Assembly: GCA_035299085.1 (NCBI GenBank) | Contig: DATGXG010000009.1 | Location: 1-60,872 of the forward strand | Length of the DNA: 60,872 bases | Direction of reading: 5' to 3' | Source: Bacteroidales bacterium | Lineage (GTDB): Bacteria; Bacteroidota; Bacteroidia; Bacteroidales; UBA10428 | Part shown: positions 34,048 through 43,435 of the stretch, in pieces | Numbering within the stretch: the stretch's first letter is position 1 | How the letters are laid out: the number at the start of each line of letters is the position of its first letter | Notes under the pieces: model-generated | What the model saw: the letters and a program-made list of their open reading frames with translations, nothing else | What the model was told of the DNA's origin: nothing | The model's database searches: none | Program-made: the position numbers and the translations under genes

Positions 34048-36672
34048 TCATCCGCATTTCGACGATCCGCAGGAGGTGCATTTCAGGCAGCCTTCCTGGT
34101 AGATCAGGTTTTCTGATCCGCATTCGGTGCAGGTTTTGCCCTTCTTTGCCCTGGTATCGTTGGGAATGTATTTCTTAAGCGCTCTTTCCACGCCGTTTTT
34201 CCATGTATTGATCGTATCGCTGTCGAGCTGAAGCGATGCAACAAGGTTCACCACATCCGGTATGGGCATTCCATGGCGTAATACGCTTGAAAACAGTTTG
34301 GCATAATTCCAGTATTCCTTATTGAACATGTGCGACAATCCGCCCATGGTATTCAGGTAACCGTATTTGTCGGTGTACTGGAAGTCATACCTTGAATGGC
34401 CATGTTCGTCGCGGTTCTTAATGATCTGACCTTTTGTTATTGATTTCGGAATGGGAAACATTTCATCATCCACCATACCGGTAAAGATTTCGTAAGGCTT
34501 GTTATCCTTGAGTCCTATAAAGGCAATCCATTTCTCCTCATTGTTGTTGAAACGGATGATATCGGCATCCAGGACCTTTGGACGTTTGTATTTAATAGCG
34601 TCGTTTTCGTTGCTATTATCTTTATCCTTGTCATTATTGGTGATCAGCACACCTGAACGCGATCCGTCGCGATAAACGGTTACACCCTTGCACCCACTCT
34701 GCCAGGCTGTGACATAAAGTTTGCCGACGAGTTCTTCAGAAACATGATTCGGAAGGTTTATAGTTACGCTGATGGAATGATCAACCCATTTCTGTACTTC
34801 ACCCTGCATGCGAACCTTATTCATCCAGTCGACATCATTGGATGTGGCTTTGTAATAAGGGGATTGGGCCACTACTTCCTGCAGTTTTTCGTCATTCATC
34901 TGCATTACTTCGGCTACATCATAGCCGTTCACTTCGAGCCAGGTAATGAACTTATGATGGAAGACATTATATTCTTCCCATTTGTCGCCCACTTCATCTG
35001 TAAACGAAATCTTGATATTGGCATCGTTGGGGTTAACCTTACGACGACGTTTGTATACCGGCAGGAAAACGGGCTCAATACCTGAAGTGGTCTGAGTCAT
35101 GAGACTTGTGGTTCCGGTGGGTGCAATGGTAAGCAGCGCAATATTTCTTCTGCCGTATTTTACCATATCGCGGTACATCTGTTCATCCTCGGCCTTCAGC
35201 CTGTTGATAAAAGGATTGTCCTTTTCAAGGTGAGCATCATATATAGTAAAGGCACCGCGTTCCTTGGCCACTTCAACCGATGAACGATAGGCTTCGAGGG
35301 CAAGCGTTTTCTGTACTTCAACCGAGAAATCGATAGCATCATCACTGCCGTAACGAAGTCCCAGGGCAGCAAGCATATCGCCCTCGGCTGTAATGCCTAT
35401 TCCGGTACGACGGCCTTCTTCAGCCTTAACCCGGATATTTTCCCACAGTTTTTTCTCTACTCTCTTTAATTCGGCATCCTCGGGGTCGCGGTTAACTTTA
35501 TCAAGGATGGCATCTATTTTTTCGAGTTCCAGGTCGATGATATCATCCATCATACGCTGGGCATAATGAACATGCTTTCTGAACAGGTCAAAATCAAACT
35601 TTGCGTTGGGAGTGAACGGATCATTCACATAGCTGTAAAGGTTGATTGCCAGCAGTCGGCATGAATCATAAGGGCACAGGGGAATTTCGCCGCACGGATT
35701 GGTTGATACGGTGCGGTAACCCATATCGGCATAGCAATCGGGAACCGATTCACGGATAATGGTATCCCAGAACAGGATCCCGGGTTCAGCCGATTTCCAT
35801 GCATTGTGAACAATCTTATTCCACAGTTTACGGGCTTCAATATCTTTACTGAATACCGGGTTGGTTGAATCAACCGGATATTGCTGAGTATAGGTGGTGT
35901 CATTAACCACCGCTTTCATGAATTCATCGTTAATCCTTACGGATATGTTGGCGCCGGTAACCTTCCCTTTTTCAAGTTTGGCATCAATGAATTTTTCCGA
36001 ATCAGGATGCTTGATTGAAATGCTGAGCATGAGGGCACCACGGCGGCCGTCCTGGGCAACTTCGCGCGTAGAATTTGAATACCTTTCCATAAAAGGTACC
36101 ACGCCTGTTGATGTAAGGGCGCTGTTCAAAACCGGTGTACCTTTGGGCCTGATGTGTGAAAGATCGTGACCCACACCTCCGCGGCGTTTCATCAGTTGTA
36201 CCTGTTCCTGGTCGATCTTCATGATACCGCCGTAGGAATCCGATACGCCCGGGTTACCTATAACAAAGCAATTCGAAAGCGAGGCAATCTGGAAATTATT
36301 GCCGATGCCTGTCATTGGGCTTCCCTGGGGAACTATATACTTAAAATCCTTAAGGAGAGAATGGATAACAATCAATGGAGTGGGATTGGGGTATTTTTGT
36401 TCAATCCTGTAAATTTCGTTGGCGATCCTCCAATGCATCTGTTCCGGATTCTTTTCATAAATCTTACCAAATGAATCCTTAAGCGCATACTTATTCACCC
36501 AGACAGTGGCTGCCAGCTCGTCACCGTTGAAATATTCAAGCGTGCTCTGGTAAGCCTCTTCGTATGAATAAGTAACGTTTTTTTCCTTTTCAATCATAAC
36601 TTTTTTCACGGGTTCAGTGCTTGCGGTCATGTTAATTGTCAAATTCTTAATTTTTGAGTCGTCAGCCTGCAT
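34048..36672 (-). CDS. nrdJ: Adenosylcobalamin-dependent (class II) ribonucleotide reductase
   Basis: About 874 residues from the Met encoded at 36672; the frame extends to 36711, and Met at 36630 is another option. The catalytic barrel has SNCFVIGNPG (first active-site Cys), NPCGEIPLCPYDSCRL (radical and conserved NPCGE Cys), APTGTTSLMTQTTSGIEP, and a C-terminal zinc-ribbon CTECGSENLIYQEGCLKC with the terminal CGSSKCG redox pair. This is the large NrdJ type that reduces ribonucleotides with B12 and without oxygen or a small subunit. No N-terminal ATP-cone is evident. No cobalamin riboswitch was seen upstream. Confidence 0.93.
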   Translation of the reverse strand: MQADDSKIKNLTINMTASTEPVKKVMIEKEKNVTYSYEEAYQSTLEYFNGDELAATVWVNKYALKDSFGKIYEKNPEQMHWRIANEIYRIEQKYPNPTPLIVIHSLLKDFKYIVPQGSPMTGIGNNFQIASLSNCFVIGNPGVSDSYGGIMKIDQEQVQLMKRRGGVGHDLSHIRPKGTPVLNSALTSTGVVPFMERYSNSTREVAQDGRRGALMLSISIKHPDSEKFIDAKLEKGKVTGANISVRINDEFMKAVVNDTTYTQQYPVDSTNPVFSKDIEARKLWNKIVHNAWKSAEPGILFWDTIIRESVPDCYADMGYRTVSTNPCGEIPLCPYDSCRLLAINLYSYVNDPFTPNAKFDFDLFRKHVHYAQRMMDDIIDLELEKIDAILDKVNRDPEDAELKRVEKKLWENIRVKAEEGRRTGIGITAEGDMLAALGLRYGSDDAIDFSVEVQKTLALEAYRSSVEVAKERGAFTIYDAHLEKDNPFINRLKAEDEQMYRDMVKYGRRNIALLTIAPTGTTSLMTQTTSGIEPVFLPVYKRRRKVNPNDANIKISFTDEVGDKWEEYNVFHHKFITWLEVNGYDVAEVMQMNDEKLQEVVAQSPYYKATSNDVDWMNKVRMQGEVQKWVDHSISVTINLPNHVSEELVGKLYVTAWQSGCKGVTVYRDGSRSGVLITNNDKDKDNSNENDAIKYKRPKVLDADIIRFNNNEEKWIAFIGLKDNKPYEIFTGMVDDEMFPIPKSITKGQIIKNRDEHGHSRYDFQYTDKYGYLNTMGGLSHMFNKEYWNYAKLFSSVLRHGMPIPDVVNLVASLQLDSDTINTWKNGVERALKKYIPNDTRAKKGKTCTECGSENLIYQEGCLKCTSCGSSKCG

Positions 36673-37112
36673 GGGTTTCAATTTAAATCGTTGGAAACTT
36701 GTCCGGTACAAATCTTAGAAGAATTCTTCAGACAGTACTGCAAGTTAATAACAGTAACCCTGCCCGACAAAAAGTGTTCTATCGTATTTATTAACATTCC
36801 CGTGGAGTTATTAACCCCGTCAGATAAGGGATTGAGAAACTGGCTTTTGCTTTTCAAGCGGGATCAAACCCCTTAAAATTTATAAAAACTGAACGTAGTT
36901 TTTATTCGATTCCCTAAAAAAAGATATTAACGTTTTTAATGTCTGATAACATGTTTAAATTTTAATCAAAGCCTTATCAAACGGTTTGTTCAGATAAGAA
37001 CTCCCTGTTAATTGCCGTAAATAGTTTTTGATTTGTCCTTATATTTTTTATAAGCAAAAATAGTGCCGTATGAGGAGGTTGTCTAATTTTATCTTTCTAA
37101 TAATCACACCCT
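36673..37112. other. AT-rich divergent intergenic region
   Basis: 440 bases between the divergent nrdJ and DUF4468 genes. It is AT-rich, without repeats or ORFs of substance. A TAAGATTTG element on the minus strand (36709-36717) could be the -7 box of nrdJ, which would exclude the farthest upstream start codon. No riboswitch, tRNA or terminator pattern was found. Confidence 0.5.
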
Positions 37113-37637
37113 ATGAAAACCTTGTTTTGTTTACTTTCATTGCTTACAGCGATTCCTGTCTTAGCACAGAACTCATTTTCTCCGATGCCTCTTGCCATAG
37201 ATGGTTCCACAGGCAGATATTCCACAACCGGTGTTGTTCATATTGATTCAATGCCAGGTGATATGATGATGGAAGCAGCATTTAAGTGGCTCTCCGAAGT
37301 CAAATTTGTTAATTCACTGGGAAGCAAGGGTATTATAACGGATGAGGCTTTTATGAAAAAGATTTCTGTTAATCAGTATTTCATGAGTTCGCCTGTGACT
37401 TTCAATTCTAAAGTAAGGTTTGTGTTATACCTTGAATTCAAAGACGGAAGGTTCAGATACAGGTTTACGGAATTTTCTTATATAGGTGCAAGAAAAAGGG
37501 AATTTGAAGAAGTGGAGACGGATGATGATAAATTACTCGTAGGTAAATTTCTTTTGGAGAGCAATAGTTACATCAAAGAGTTCACGTCTCAATTCGTAAG
37601 TTTTCTGGAGAATTATAAACCTGATGACAGTTGGTAA
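37113..37637 (+). CDS. DUF4468 (TBP-like fold) domain protein
   Basis: 174 residues with a signal peptide (1-18, LAQ). A single domain follows, with AFKWLSEVKFVN, an alternating beta region and LYLEFKDGRFRYRFTEFSY, the typical core of DUF4468 proteins of Bacteroidota. The function of the family is unknown. It stands alone beside a large repeat element. Confidence 0.7.
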   Translation: MKTLFCLLSLLTAIPVLAQNSFSPMPLAIDGSTGRYSTTGVVHIDSMPGDMMMEAAFKWLSEVKFVNSLGSKGIITDEAFMKKISVNQYFMSSPVTFNSKVRFVLYLEFKDGRFRYRFTEFSYIGARKREFEEVETDDDKLLVGKFLLESNSYIKEFTSQFVSFLENYKPDDSW

Positions 37638-37661
37638 CAGTACCCGGAGCCGGTATTTTAT

Positions 37662-38213
37662 CGGGGCTTCACCCCGAACCCTGAGTTACTTTTTTTCTGC
37701 AGCAAAAAAAAGTAACCAAAAAATGCCGCCGCTGCTGAAAAAATCGCTAAAAATTAATTCACTGCGCTAAAAGAAAAGAACTCTCCCGATCAAGAATTCT
37801 GTGAATTTCAATGTCCTGAAATTCTACAGATTCTAAATCGGGATCAGACATCTTTTCTTTTTTAACGCTTCGTGAATTAATTTTTTTAACGCGTTTTTTC
37901 AGAGGCGGACTGAGCGGTCCCTAGTCGTAATTACTAAGTTCAATGAAGTGTATAGTCAATAACACCATCTCACTGCTTTGTCTTAAACCACAACGATAAT
38001 CGAAGCGCCGCGGGCGGGCAGGGACAAAACGCGGAGGAGACGAAGCGGTGAATGCCGCATGGCATAGAATTTCTTACAAACGAGCTTGCGACCGTTTGTT
38101 AGAAATTCTTGCCATGCGGCAGAGAGCGGTGGGAGTCGTTTTGTCTGGTCTTTTCTTTGTTTCTTTCTTTGTGACAGGACAAAGAAAGAAATGGGGTTCG
38201 GGGTGAAACCCCG
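37662..38213. mobile_element. 552-bp element with terminal inverted repeats and giant hairpins (MITE-like, no ORF)
   Basis: The ends CGGGGCTTCACCCCGAACCC (37662-37681) and its inverse at 38194-38213 differ by one base. Inside, from left to right: hairpin A at 37685-37716; hairpin B at 37724-37909, an imperfect palindrome of about 186 nt with apex near 37813; a unique linker of about 110 nt; hairpin C at 38022-38147, whose inner 29-bp stem (38053-38082 with 38093-38121) is nearly perfect; and hairpin D at 38160-38191 (13-bp stem). No credible protein is encoded. It may be a non-autonomous transposable element or a structured RNA; sequence alone cannot decide. No target-site duplication is obvious. 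It lies 92 bp upstream of tRNA-Leu. Confidence 0.7.
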
Positions 38214-38304
38214 GACAATGTTTCTGGCAGGAAATCAAACGAATTTGTGCAATCAAAAACATTTCTATATCTTCGCAAACTCTTCAAAGTTGTTTGAAAA
38301 GTTT

Positions 38305-38388
38305 GCCCGGATGGCGGAATAGGTAGACGCGCTGGTCTCAAAAACCAGTGGGAGTTTTCCCTTGCCGGTTCGATTCCGGCTCCGGGTA
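38305..38388 (+). tRNA. tRNA-Leu (anticodon CAA)
   Basis: An 84-nt class II tRNA. Acceptor stem GCCCGGA pairs with TCCGGGT, the anticodon arm is CTGGT-CTCAAAA-ACCAG with CAA at 38339-38341, there is a long variable arm (TGGGAGTTTTCCCTT), and the T arm is GCCGG-TTCGATT-CCGGC. CCA is not encoded. The stop of the convergent RraA-like gene is only 3 bp away. Confidence 0.97.
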
Positions 38389-38391
38389 CTT

Positions 38392-39216
38392 TTACTCTAC
38401 GGTTCTGTCCAACGGCATTCCCAAACTATTATATAAACTTTTTCTTCCCGCTTTATCCTTATCCAGTACTTTTCGTCCATACTCCGCTACTTTGGCGGCT
38501 ACTGCCCTCGGAACTACTATGACACCATCTCCGTCGGCCACCACTACATCTCCCGGGCATACCAACACACCTCCGATGACTACCGGGAGATTGACCGATT
38601 CCAGTTCATTCCTTCCCGGTCTTATGCCACGTCCCCGATCCCTTAAATACAGCGGAACCTTTTCAAGCATAATTTCATCGAGGTCCCTGGCATTGGCATC
38701 AGTAACTACACCTACTGCCCCTGCTTTAACCCATGCCAGGATATTATTCGAACCTATGGAACCGATATCCTTATCTTCCACGTCGTCGATAACCACAACC
38801 GTACCTTTTTCTATGAGCGGAGCAAAGGCTTCAGAAGAATAAGTACTGTAAAAGTTACCTTCCCAGGCTGAAAAATCCTCTCCTGCAGCAGGCCTGTCGG
38901 GTTTCTGGGTAGGTACATACCGTGCGGTTACGGCAATACCCCGGATAACATGAGTCATCCCCTGCACATCTACCCACAACGGGTGAATGGCGGGAATAAC
39001 AAGCCCTGTATTGGGAAGTCCTGCCATATCCATTCCATCCGATACATCGGCGACCCGCAGTCCTTCATATAATTTCAGTAAAGCTTCATTTTCTGCGGAG
39101 GTATATGTCTTAACCTCCATAAACTCATGTCCTTTTTTATAGTCATCCTGTGAGTGAACCGTGGTTATGGCGGCACCAAATAAGGACAAAACGGCAATAA
39201 ATAATCGGGTTTTCAT
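38392..39216 (-). CDS. Secreted RraA-like protein
   Basis: 274 residues from the ATG at 39216, giving a clear signal peptide (MKTRLFIAVLSLFGAAITTVHSQ). The mature part is an RraA/HMG-aldolase-type fold: VADVSDGMDMAGL, GGPRPA-like linker, GSNNILAWVKAGAVGVVTDANARDLDEI with the R-D pair, and ICPGD-like VLVCPGDVVVADGDGVIVVP. RraA relatives are class II pyruvate aldolases or RNase E modulators and are normally cytoplasmic. Export makes a periplasmic aldolase or lyase on sugar acids plausible, but it is not shown. It ends right against the tRNA gene. Confidence 0.82.
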   Translation of the reverse strand: MKTRLFIAVLSLFGAAITTVHSQDDYKKGHEFMEVKTYTSAENEALLKLYEGLRVADVSDGMDMAGLPNTGLVIPAIHPLWVDVQGMTHVIRGIAVTARYVPTQKPDRPAAGEDFSAWEGNFYSTYSSEAFAPLIEKGTVVVIDDVEDKDIGSIGSNNILAWVKAGAVGVVTDANARDLDEIMLEKVPLYLRDRGRGIRPGRNELESVNLPVVIGGVLVCPGDVVVADGDGVIVVPRAVAAKVAEYGRKVLDKDKAGRKSLYNSLGMPLDRTVE

Positions 39217-39328
39217 TTTAGAAAGGGATTGATAATACATCCCTAATTTAAATAATAAGTTTGAATTACCGATTAACTTGCGCCGGGGAATAGGCCGCTT
39301 TGAAATAACCGCTAAACCGTGTAAACTA

Positions 39329-41347
39329 TCAATTCTTGATGATCTTTGATGACTGAATGTCCTTCCCTGATATTACCTGTAAAAAGTATATTCCCGGAGT
39401 TAAATGGCTGACATCAATTGTTTTATAATATTCAAGTTCCGTGCTGAATAATTCTTCATTATAAACGATATTTCCATAAACATTGGCTATTCTTATAAAC
39501 GCTGACGAGAGGATGATATCGGGAATCGCACTTGCAGTAATTTTAACATTAATTTGCGTTGTAGCAGGATTAGGTCCTACTTCCACTGTATAATCCATGC
39601 TGCTTTTTACTACATCCGTGCGGGGCCCGGCATTAAAATTAGCAGCTACCTCGTTTTCATTCAAAGCCCTGTCATAAATGGCAAGCAAATACATAATGCC
39701 ATGCCATGAAAGGCTTCCGTCTATACTATTGGCAAGTCTTACTTTGAAATCGCTGTTCCATGTATCCAGTGTGCCAGGTCTGTAGCTTTCGCCAGTTTTC
39801 TTGCCGTCAATAAATAATGCTTCATTGCCATCTGCTTTCCTTACATAGCAGATATGATGCATGCTCATATGTGTGAGATGGCCCTGTTGCTGAACGAGTT
39901 CAGGGAAACCTGTGGGAGCAGTTGCCGATGTATTCATCCGAGTGTTATAGGACAATGTCCGTTTTTCAGCGTCGCTTAAGCATTTTTGTTCAAGAATGAA
40001 TCCGGCATTATCCTCGTCCGCATTAATTGAAAATAATCGGGTAACGCCATCAGCGATCGGTTCAGCAGCCTTTATCCAGCAATCAACAGTTATTTCATTC
40101 GATTTCTGAACCCTGGTTAATATCTTGGATGCTGTTTGTGCGGATGTAAAAAGATTGCCATTTCCGACGGAGAATTCTTCCGTTGTCCAGGAAACAGGCG
40201 ATGAACCTGTTTTACACAGGTTGACAGGTCCTGAAATACCCGATACATCATATATAATGTATTCGGGATTATAATTGAAATTATAATATGCAATAAGCCC
40301 TTCCTTTGTTCTTCTGACTTCAGAGGATGAAAAAGAGGCAGCTGTTATCTTGTTGCAAACAAGCGAACTTCCGTCGGTATTTATGGCTTTCAGAGTGTAA
40401 TAATAGGTTTTACCCGGTTCTGCCTGTGTGTCGGTGAAAGTTGTATCATTTTCAGAAGCCCGGAATTCAGTCACGATATCCGGATTGTCAGTATTAATTC
40501 GGTAAATCACAAATCCATCTTCATTATCTGAATTATCATCCCATGAAAAGGATATACCTTTTTCCGAAATAGGATTCGAATGTAAATGAGATGGTGCAAG
40601 CGGCGGATGAAGAACAACAGTAGTATCTCCTGGATCGGTCGTATCTACAGGAGGATCTACCGGATCGGTTGTATCAACAGGAGGATCTACCGGATCAATC
40701 GGATTTTGTCCCAGTACATATAAAAAATTATTCTTAATGATCAGCTGCCCGGCACTGTTTGGATGAATAGCATCTCCTCTGTCATAAGCCGCATCAAGAT
40801 AGTAGTCGTGATCAAGATCAAGTCCGGTGGTATTGGTTGTCATAACAATGTCGATACCTGTAACCGGCTGATCACCTTCACCACGGATTGCCTCATTCAT
40901 TGCGAGCCAGTTATTGAAATTAACGTTCGGCGATCCCTTTGAAGGGGTGAGTGTCGCTGCAATTATGAGGCAACCCGGCTTTTTGCCGGCATTCAGACTG
41001 TTTACAAAGGTCTGGTAGACGGATATAAAATTAGTTGCCCCGGAATAAAGATTGTTAATCCCGACTTCAAGAAGAATGTAATCGAAACTTTGTTTTTGGG
41101 ATGATGAAAGGGCATTCCATGCATTATACTGTTGCTCAATACTTGCACCGGCAAAAGCAATGCTTGTGCATTCATAAGGTTCACCGTCAGCCACGAAGAG
41201 ATTGTATACCGGAGCCAGTATGGAATTACCAACAAATAGTACTTTCGGCAAAACTTCAACTTTTGATGAATGAACCGGCATATCATTACAAAAGCCCAAA
41301 CCGGATATTAACGCGAAAAGAAAAATAAATGAAATGTAACGCGACAT
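39329..41347 (-). CDS. T9SS-exported multi-domain SGNH hydrolase
   Basis: 672 residues from the ATG at 41347. Order: signal peptide (1 to about 20); SGNH/GDSL esterase domain (VLFVGNSI with the Ser, GINNL block III, DAIHPN block V; about 30-220); a P/D/T linker with repeated DTTDPVDPP; a fibronectin-III-like domain (HPPLAPSHLHSNPISEKG on); a concanavalin/LamG-like domain (GLIAYYNF, ITVDCWIKA, ALFIDGKKTG, MYLLAIYDRALNENE); and a T9SS type A sorting domain (VEVGPNPA to IIKN). It is probably a surface esterase acting on acetylated polysaccharide. It is divergent from the acylation operon by 100 bp, which may matter: one adds acyl groups, the other may remove them. Confidence 0.88.
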   Translation of the reverse strand: MSRYISFIFLFALISGLGFCNDMPVHSSKVEVLPKVLFVGNSILAPVYNLFVADGEPYECTSIAFAGASIEQQYNAWNALSSSQKQSFDYILLEVGINNLYSGATNFISVYQTFVNSLNAGKKPGCLIIAATLTPSKGSPNVNFNNWLAMNEAIRGEGDQPVTGIDIVMTTNTTGLDLDHDYYLDAAYDRGDAIHPNSAGQLIIKNNFLYVLGQNPIDPVDPPVDTTDPVDPPVDTTDPGDTTVVLHPPLAPSHLHSNPISEKGISFSWDDNSDNEDGFVIYRINTDNPDIVTEFRASENDTTFTDTQAEPGKTYYYTLKAINTDGSSLVCNKITAASFSSSEVRRTKEGLIAYYNFNYNPEYIIYDVSGISGPVNLCKTGSSPVSWTTEEFSVGNGNLFTSAQTASKILTRVQKSNEITVDCWIKAAEPIADGVTRLFSINADEDNAGFILEQKCLSDAEKRTLSYNTRMNTSATAPTGFPELVQQQGHLTHMSMHHICYVRKADGNEALFIDGKKTGESYRPGTLDTWNSDFKVRLANSIDGSLSWHGIMYLLAIYDRALNENEVAANFNAGPRTDVVKSSMDYTVEVGPNPATTQINVKITASAIPDIILSSAFIRIANVYGNIVYNEELFSTELEYYKTIDVSHLTPGIYFLQVISGKDIQSSKIIKN

Positions 41348-41447
41348 GTAATAATAATTAACTGACAAATATAACGAGAGAAATGGGAAAAAGATTCGGT
41401 AACATTAAAGAATTCATTTCGTAAATACAATTTGTAATTTATTTTAA

Positions 41448-43148
41448 ATGTATAATATAGACTCCTACGAGTCATGTCTGAAAAGCTTTAGTTGGGACTT
41501 AGCTGCCAAAGAACTCAACTACATTGAAGGAGATATTCTGAACATAGGATGGCACTGCAGCGATCGGATCTGCAGCATGGGAAAAGCAGGCAAGACGGCT
41601 CTTATTTATGAAGGATTCGGTGGCATCCGAAAAGAGTTTACTTTCAATGACATCAGGCTTGAAAGCAATGCAATAGCATTATTTATGACTGATGCCGGAA
41701 TTATACCGGGAGACAGGATATGCCTTTTCATGGACCGGATACCTGAATTGTATTTTTCATTCCTTGGAATTCTGAAGATGGGTGCTGTAGTTCAACCTCT
41801 GTTTTCAGCTTTTGGTGAAGAATCATTGTTTGTGCGTCTTGAAAATGCCGGGACACGTGCTATCATTACACAAAAGAAATATCTTTCGAGAGTCCGCAAA
41901 ATCAGAAATAAACTGCCTGATCTTGAATTTGTCATTGTAGTTGATGCTCCGAATCCGTCTGATCTTGTCAATGAAATTGCTTTTGATTTTTCCACCTCTC
42001 TTAAACCCGAAACCATTGAAGTTTATCCAAGCCATCCTGAACATCCTTCGGTATTGCATTACACATCAGGAACCACCGGGCAACCGAAAGGGGTCAGGCA
42101 TGTTCATAAATCCATTTTGTCACAGTACCTGACAGCCAAATGGATACTTGATCTTAAGGACGATGATATCTACTGGTGCACTGCCGACCCGGGATGGGTT
42201 ACCGGAACTTCATACGGCATTATCGGACCATGGAGCCTAGGAATAACACAGTGTGTTTTTGATTCGGGATTTTCTGCCAATGCATGGTATGATTTTATTG
42301 AAAGAAACAGGATCACAGTATGGTATACCGCTCCCACAGCGATTCGCTCCCTAATGAAAGCGGGGGATGATATTATTAAACAACACGACTTTTCTTCACT
42401 GCGGAACCTGGCCAGTGTGGGTGAACCCTTGAATTCTGAAGCTGTGATCTGGGGACAAAGGCATTTCGGGTTGCCATTTCTAGATACCTTCTGGCAGACT
42501 GAAACCGGATCGATTATGATTTCTAATTATCCGGGAATGAAAGTAAAACCAGGGTCAATGGGGAAACCATTTCCGGGAATTACAGCAACTGTATTGGATC
42601 CGGAATCATATGAACCATTTTATGAGCCCGGGAAGCCCGGACTTATTGCTTTTAAACCGGATTGGCCATCACTTATGCGCGCTTATTGGAACAATCCTGA
42701 AGTATATAACAGGAAATTTGTAAACGGATGGTATCTCACAGGTGATAAGGCATCAATTGACTATGAAGGATACTTCTGGTTCATCGGTAGGGATGATGAT
42801 GTGATAAACACAGGCGGACACCTTGTAAGTCCCTTTGAAGTTGAATCTGCCTTGCTGGAGCACCCTGCAGTAGCTGAATCTGCTGTTGTTTCAACACCTG
42901 ATGATATCAACATGGAAGTTGTCAAAGCTTTTATAACCTTGAAGCCCGGGTGTGAATCCGATCAGAATCTTGAACTCGAAATAATGAACTTTATACGCAA
43001 AAAGCTTTCCTCCTTTGCGATGCCTCAGCATATTGAATTTGTCGCATCATTACCCAAAACAAGAAGCGGAAAAATAATGCGAAGAGTATTGCACGCCAAA
43101 GAATGGAATGAAGATACAGGAGATATATCCACACTTGAAGATGATTAA
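41448..43148 (+). CDS. Acetyl-CoA-synthetase-like AMP-forming ligase (first gene of dlt-like operon)
   Basis: 566 residues of the ANL superfamily. P-loop YTSGTTGQPKG (205-215), the acetyl-CoA-synthetase-specific YWCTADPGWVTGTSYGI, DTFWQTETG, YLTGDKASID, GRDDDVINTGGHLVSP, and catalytic K542 in PKTRSGKIMRR, also the site of regulatory acetylation in Acs. No signal peptide. In isolation it would be called acetate-CoA ligase, but it is followed after 18 bp by an acyl carrier protein gene, then MBOAT and SGNH genes, the order of functions found in dlt operons. I infer that it activates acetate or another short acid and loads it onto the carrier protein. Confidence 0.85.
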   Translation: MYNIDSYESCLKSFSWDLAAKELNYIEGDILNIGWHCSDRICSMGKAGKTALIYEGFGGIRKEFTFNDIRLESNAIALFMTDAGIIPGDRICLFMDRIPELYFSFLGILKMGAVVQPLFSAFGEESLFVRLENAGTRAIITQKKYLSRVRKIRNKLPDLEFVIVVDAPNPSDLVNEIAFDFSTSLKPETIEVYPSHPEHPSVLHYTSGTTGQPKGVRHVHKSILSQYLTAKWILDLKDDDIYWCTADPGWVTGTSYGIIGPWSLGITQCVFDSGFSANAWYDFIERNRITVWYTAPTAIRSLMKAGDDIIKQHDFSSLRNLASVGEPLNSEAVIWGQRHFGLPFLDTFWQTETGSIMISNYPGMKVKPGSMGKPFPGITATVLDPESYEPFYEPGKPGLIAFKPDWPSLMRAYWNNPEVYNRKFVNGWYLTGDKASIDYEGYFWFIGRDDDVINTGGHLVSPFEVESALLEHPAVAESAVVSTPDDINMEVVKAFITLKPGCESDQNLELEIMNFIRKKLSSFAMPQHIEFVASLPKTRSGKIMRRVLHAKEWNEDTGDISTLEDD

Positions 43149-43166
43149 ACCAATTCAAAAAACCAC

Positions 43167-43427
43167 ATGGAAAATTTTAATGAAAAAGAAACAAAAGATC
43201 TGATATTGCAATATGTTATCAACGAATACATTGATGATGACGATGCTAAGATCACTTATGATACTCCTTTGATTTCGGGGGGATTCGTCGATTCATTTTC
43301 AATGGTATCGTTGCTTGTATTCATTGAAAACAGGTTTAAAATTAAAATTCCATCCAACAAGGCCACTCCTGAGGCCTTTGATAGTGTGAACAACATTGTG
43401 GCGCTTGTTAAGCAGTATCATAAATAA
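43167..43427 (+). CDS. Acyl carrier protein
   Basis: 86 residues, a four-helix ACP. The phosphopantetheine site is S43 in GGFVDSFSMVSLL, with the usual acidic helix II surroundings and ENRFKIKIP after it. The length and the DSF rather than DSL motif recall DltC-like dedicated carriers more than fatty-acid ACP. The sandwich between ligase and MBOAT genes (18 and 8 bp gaps) indicates a dedicated acyl shuttle. No phosphopantetheinyl transferase is in the window. Confidence 0.9.
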   Translation: MENFNEKETKDLILQYVINEYIDDDDAKITYDTPLISGGFVDSFSMVSLLVFIENRFKIKIPSNKATPEAFDSVNNIVALVKQYHK

Positions 43428-43435
43428 CCTTTTAC

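Noticed and set aside
36673..37112. Possible cobalamin riboswitch upstream of B12-dependent nrdJ
   Set aside because: I looked for the GCCACTG-type B12 box and paired arms on the minus strand and found none.
38086..38322. 78-codon ORF and overlapping minus-strand ORFs inside the hairpin element
   Set aside because: They follow the arms of the palindrome, end in or near the tRNA, and show no conserved protein pattern.
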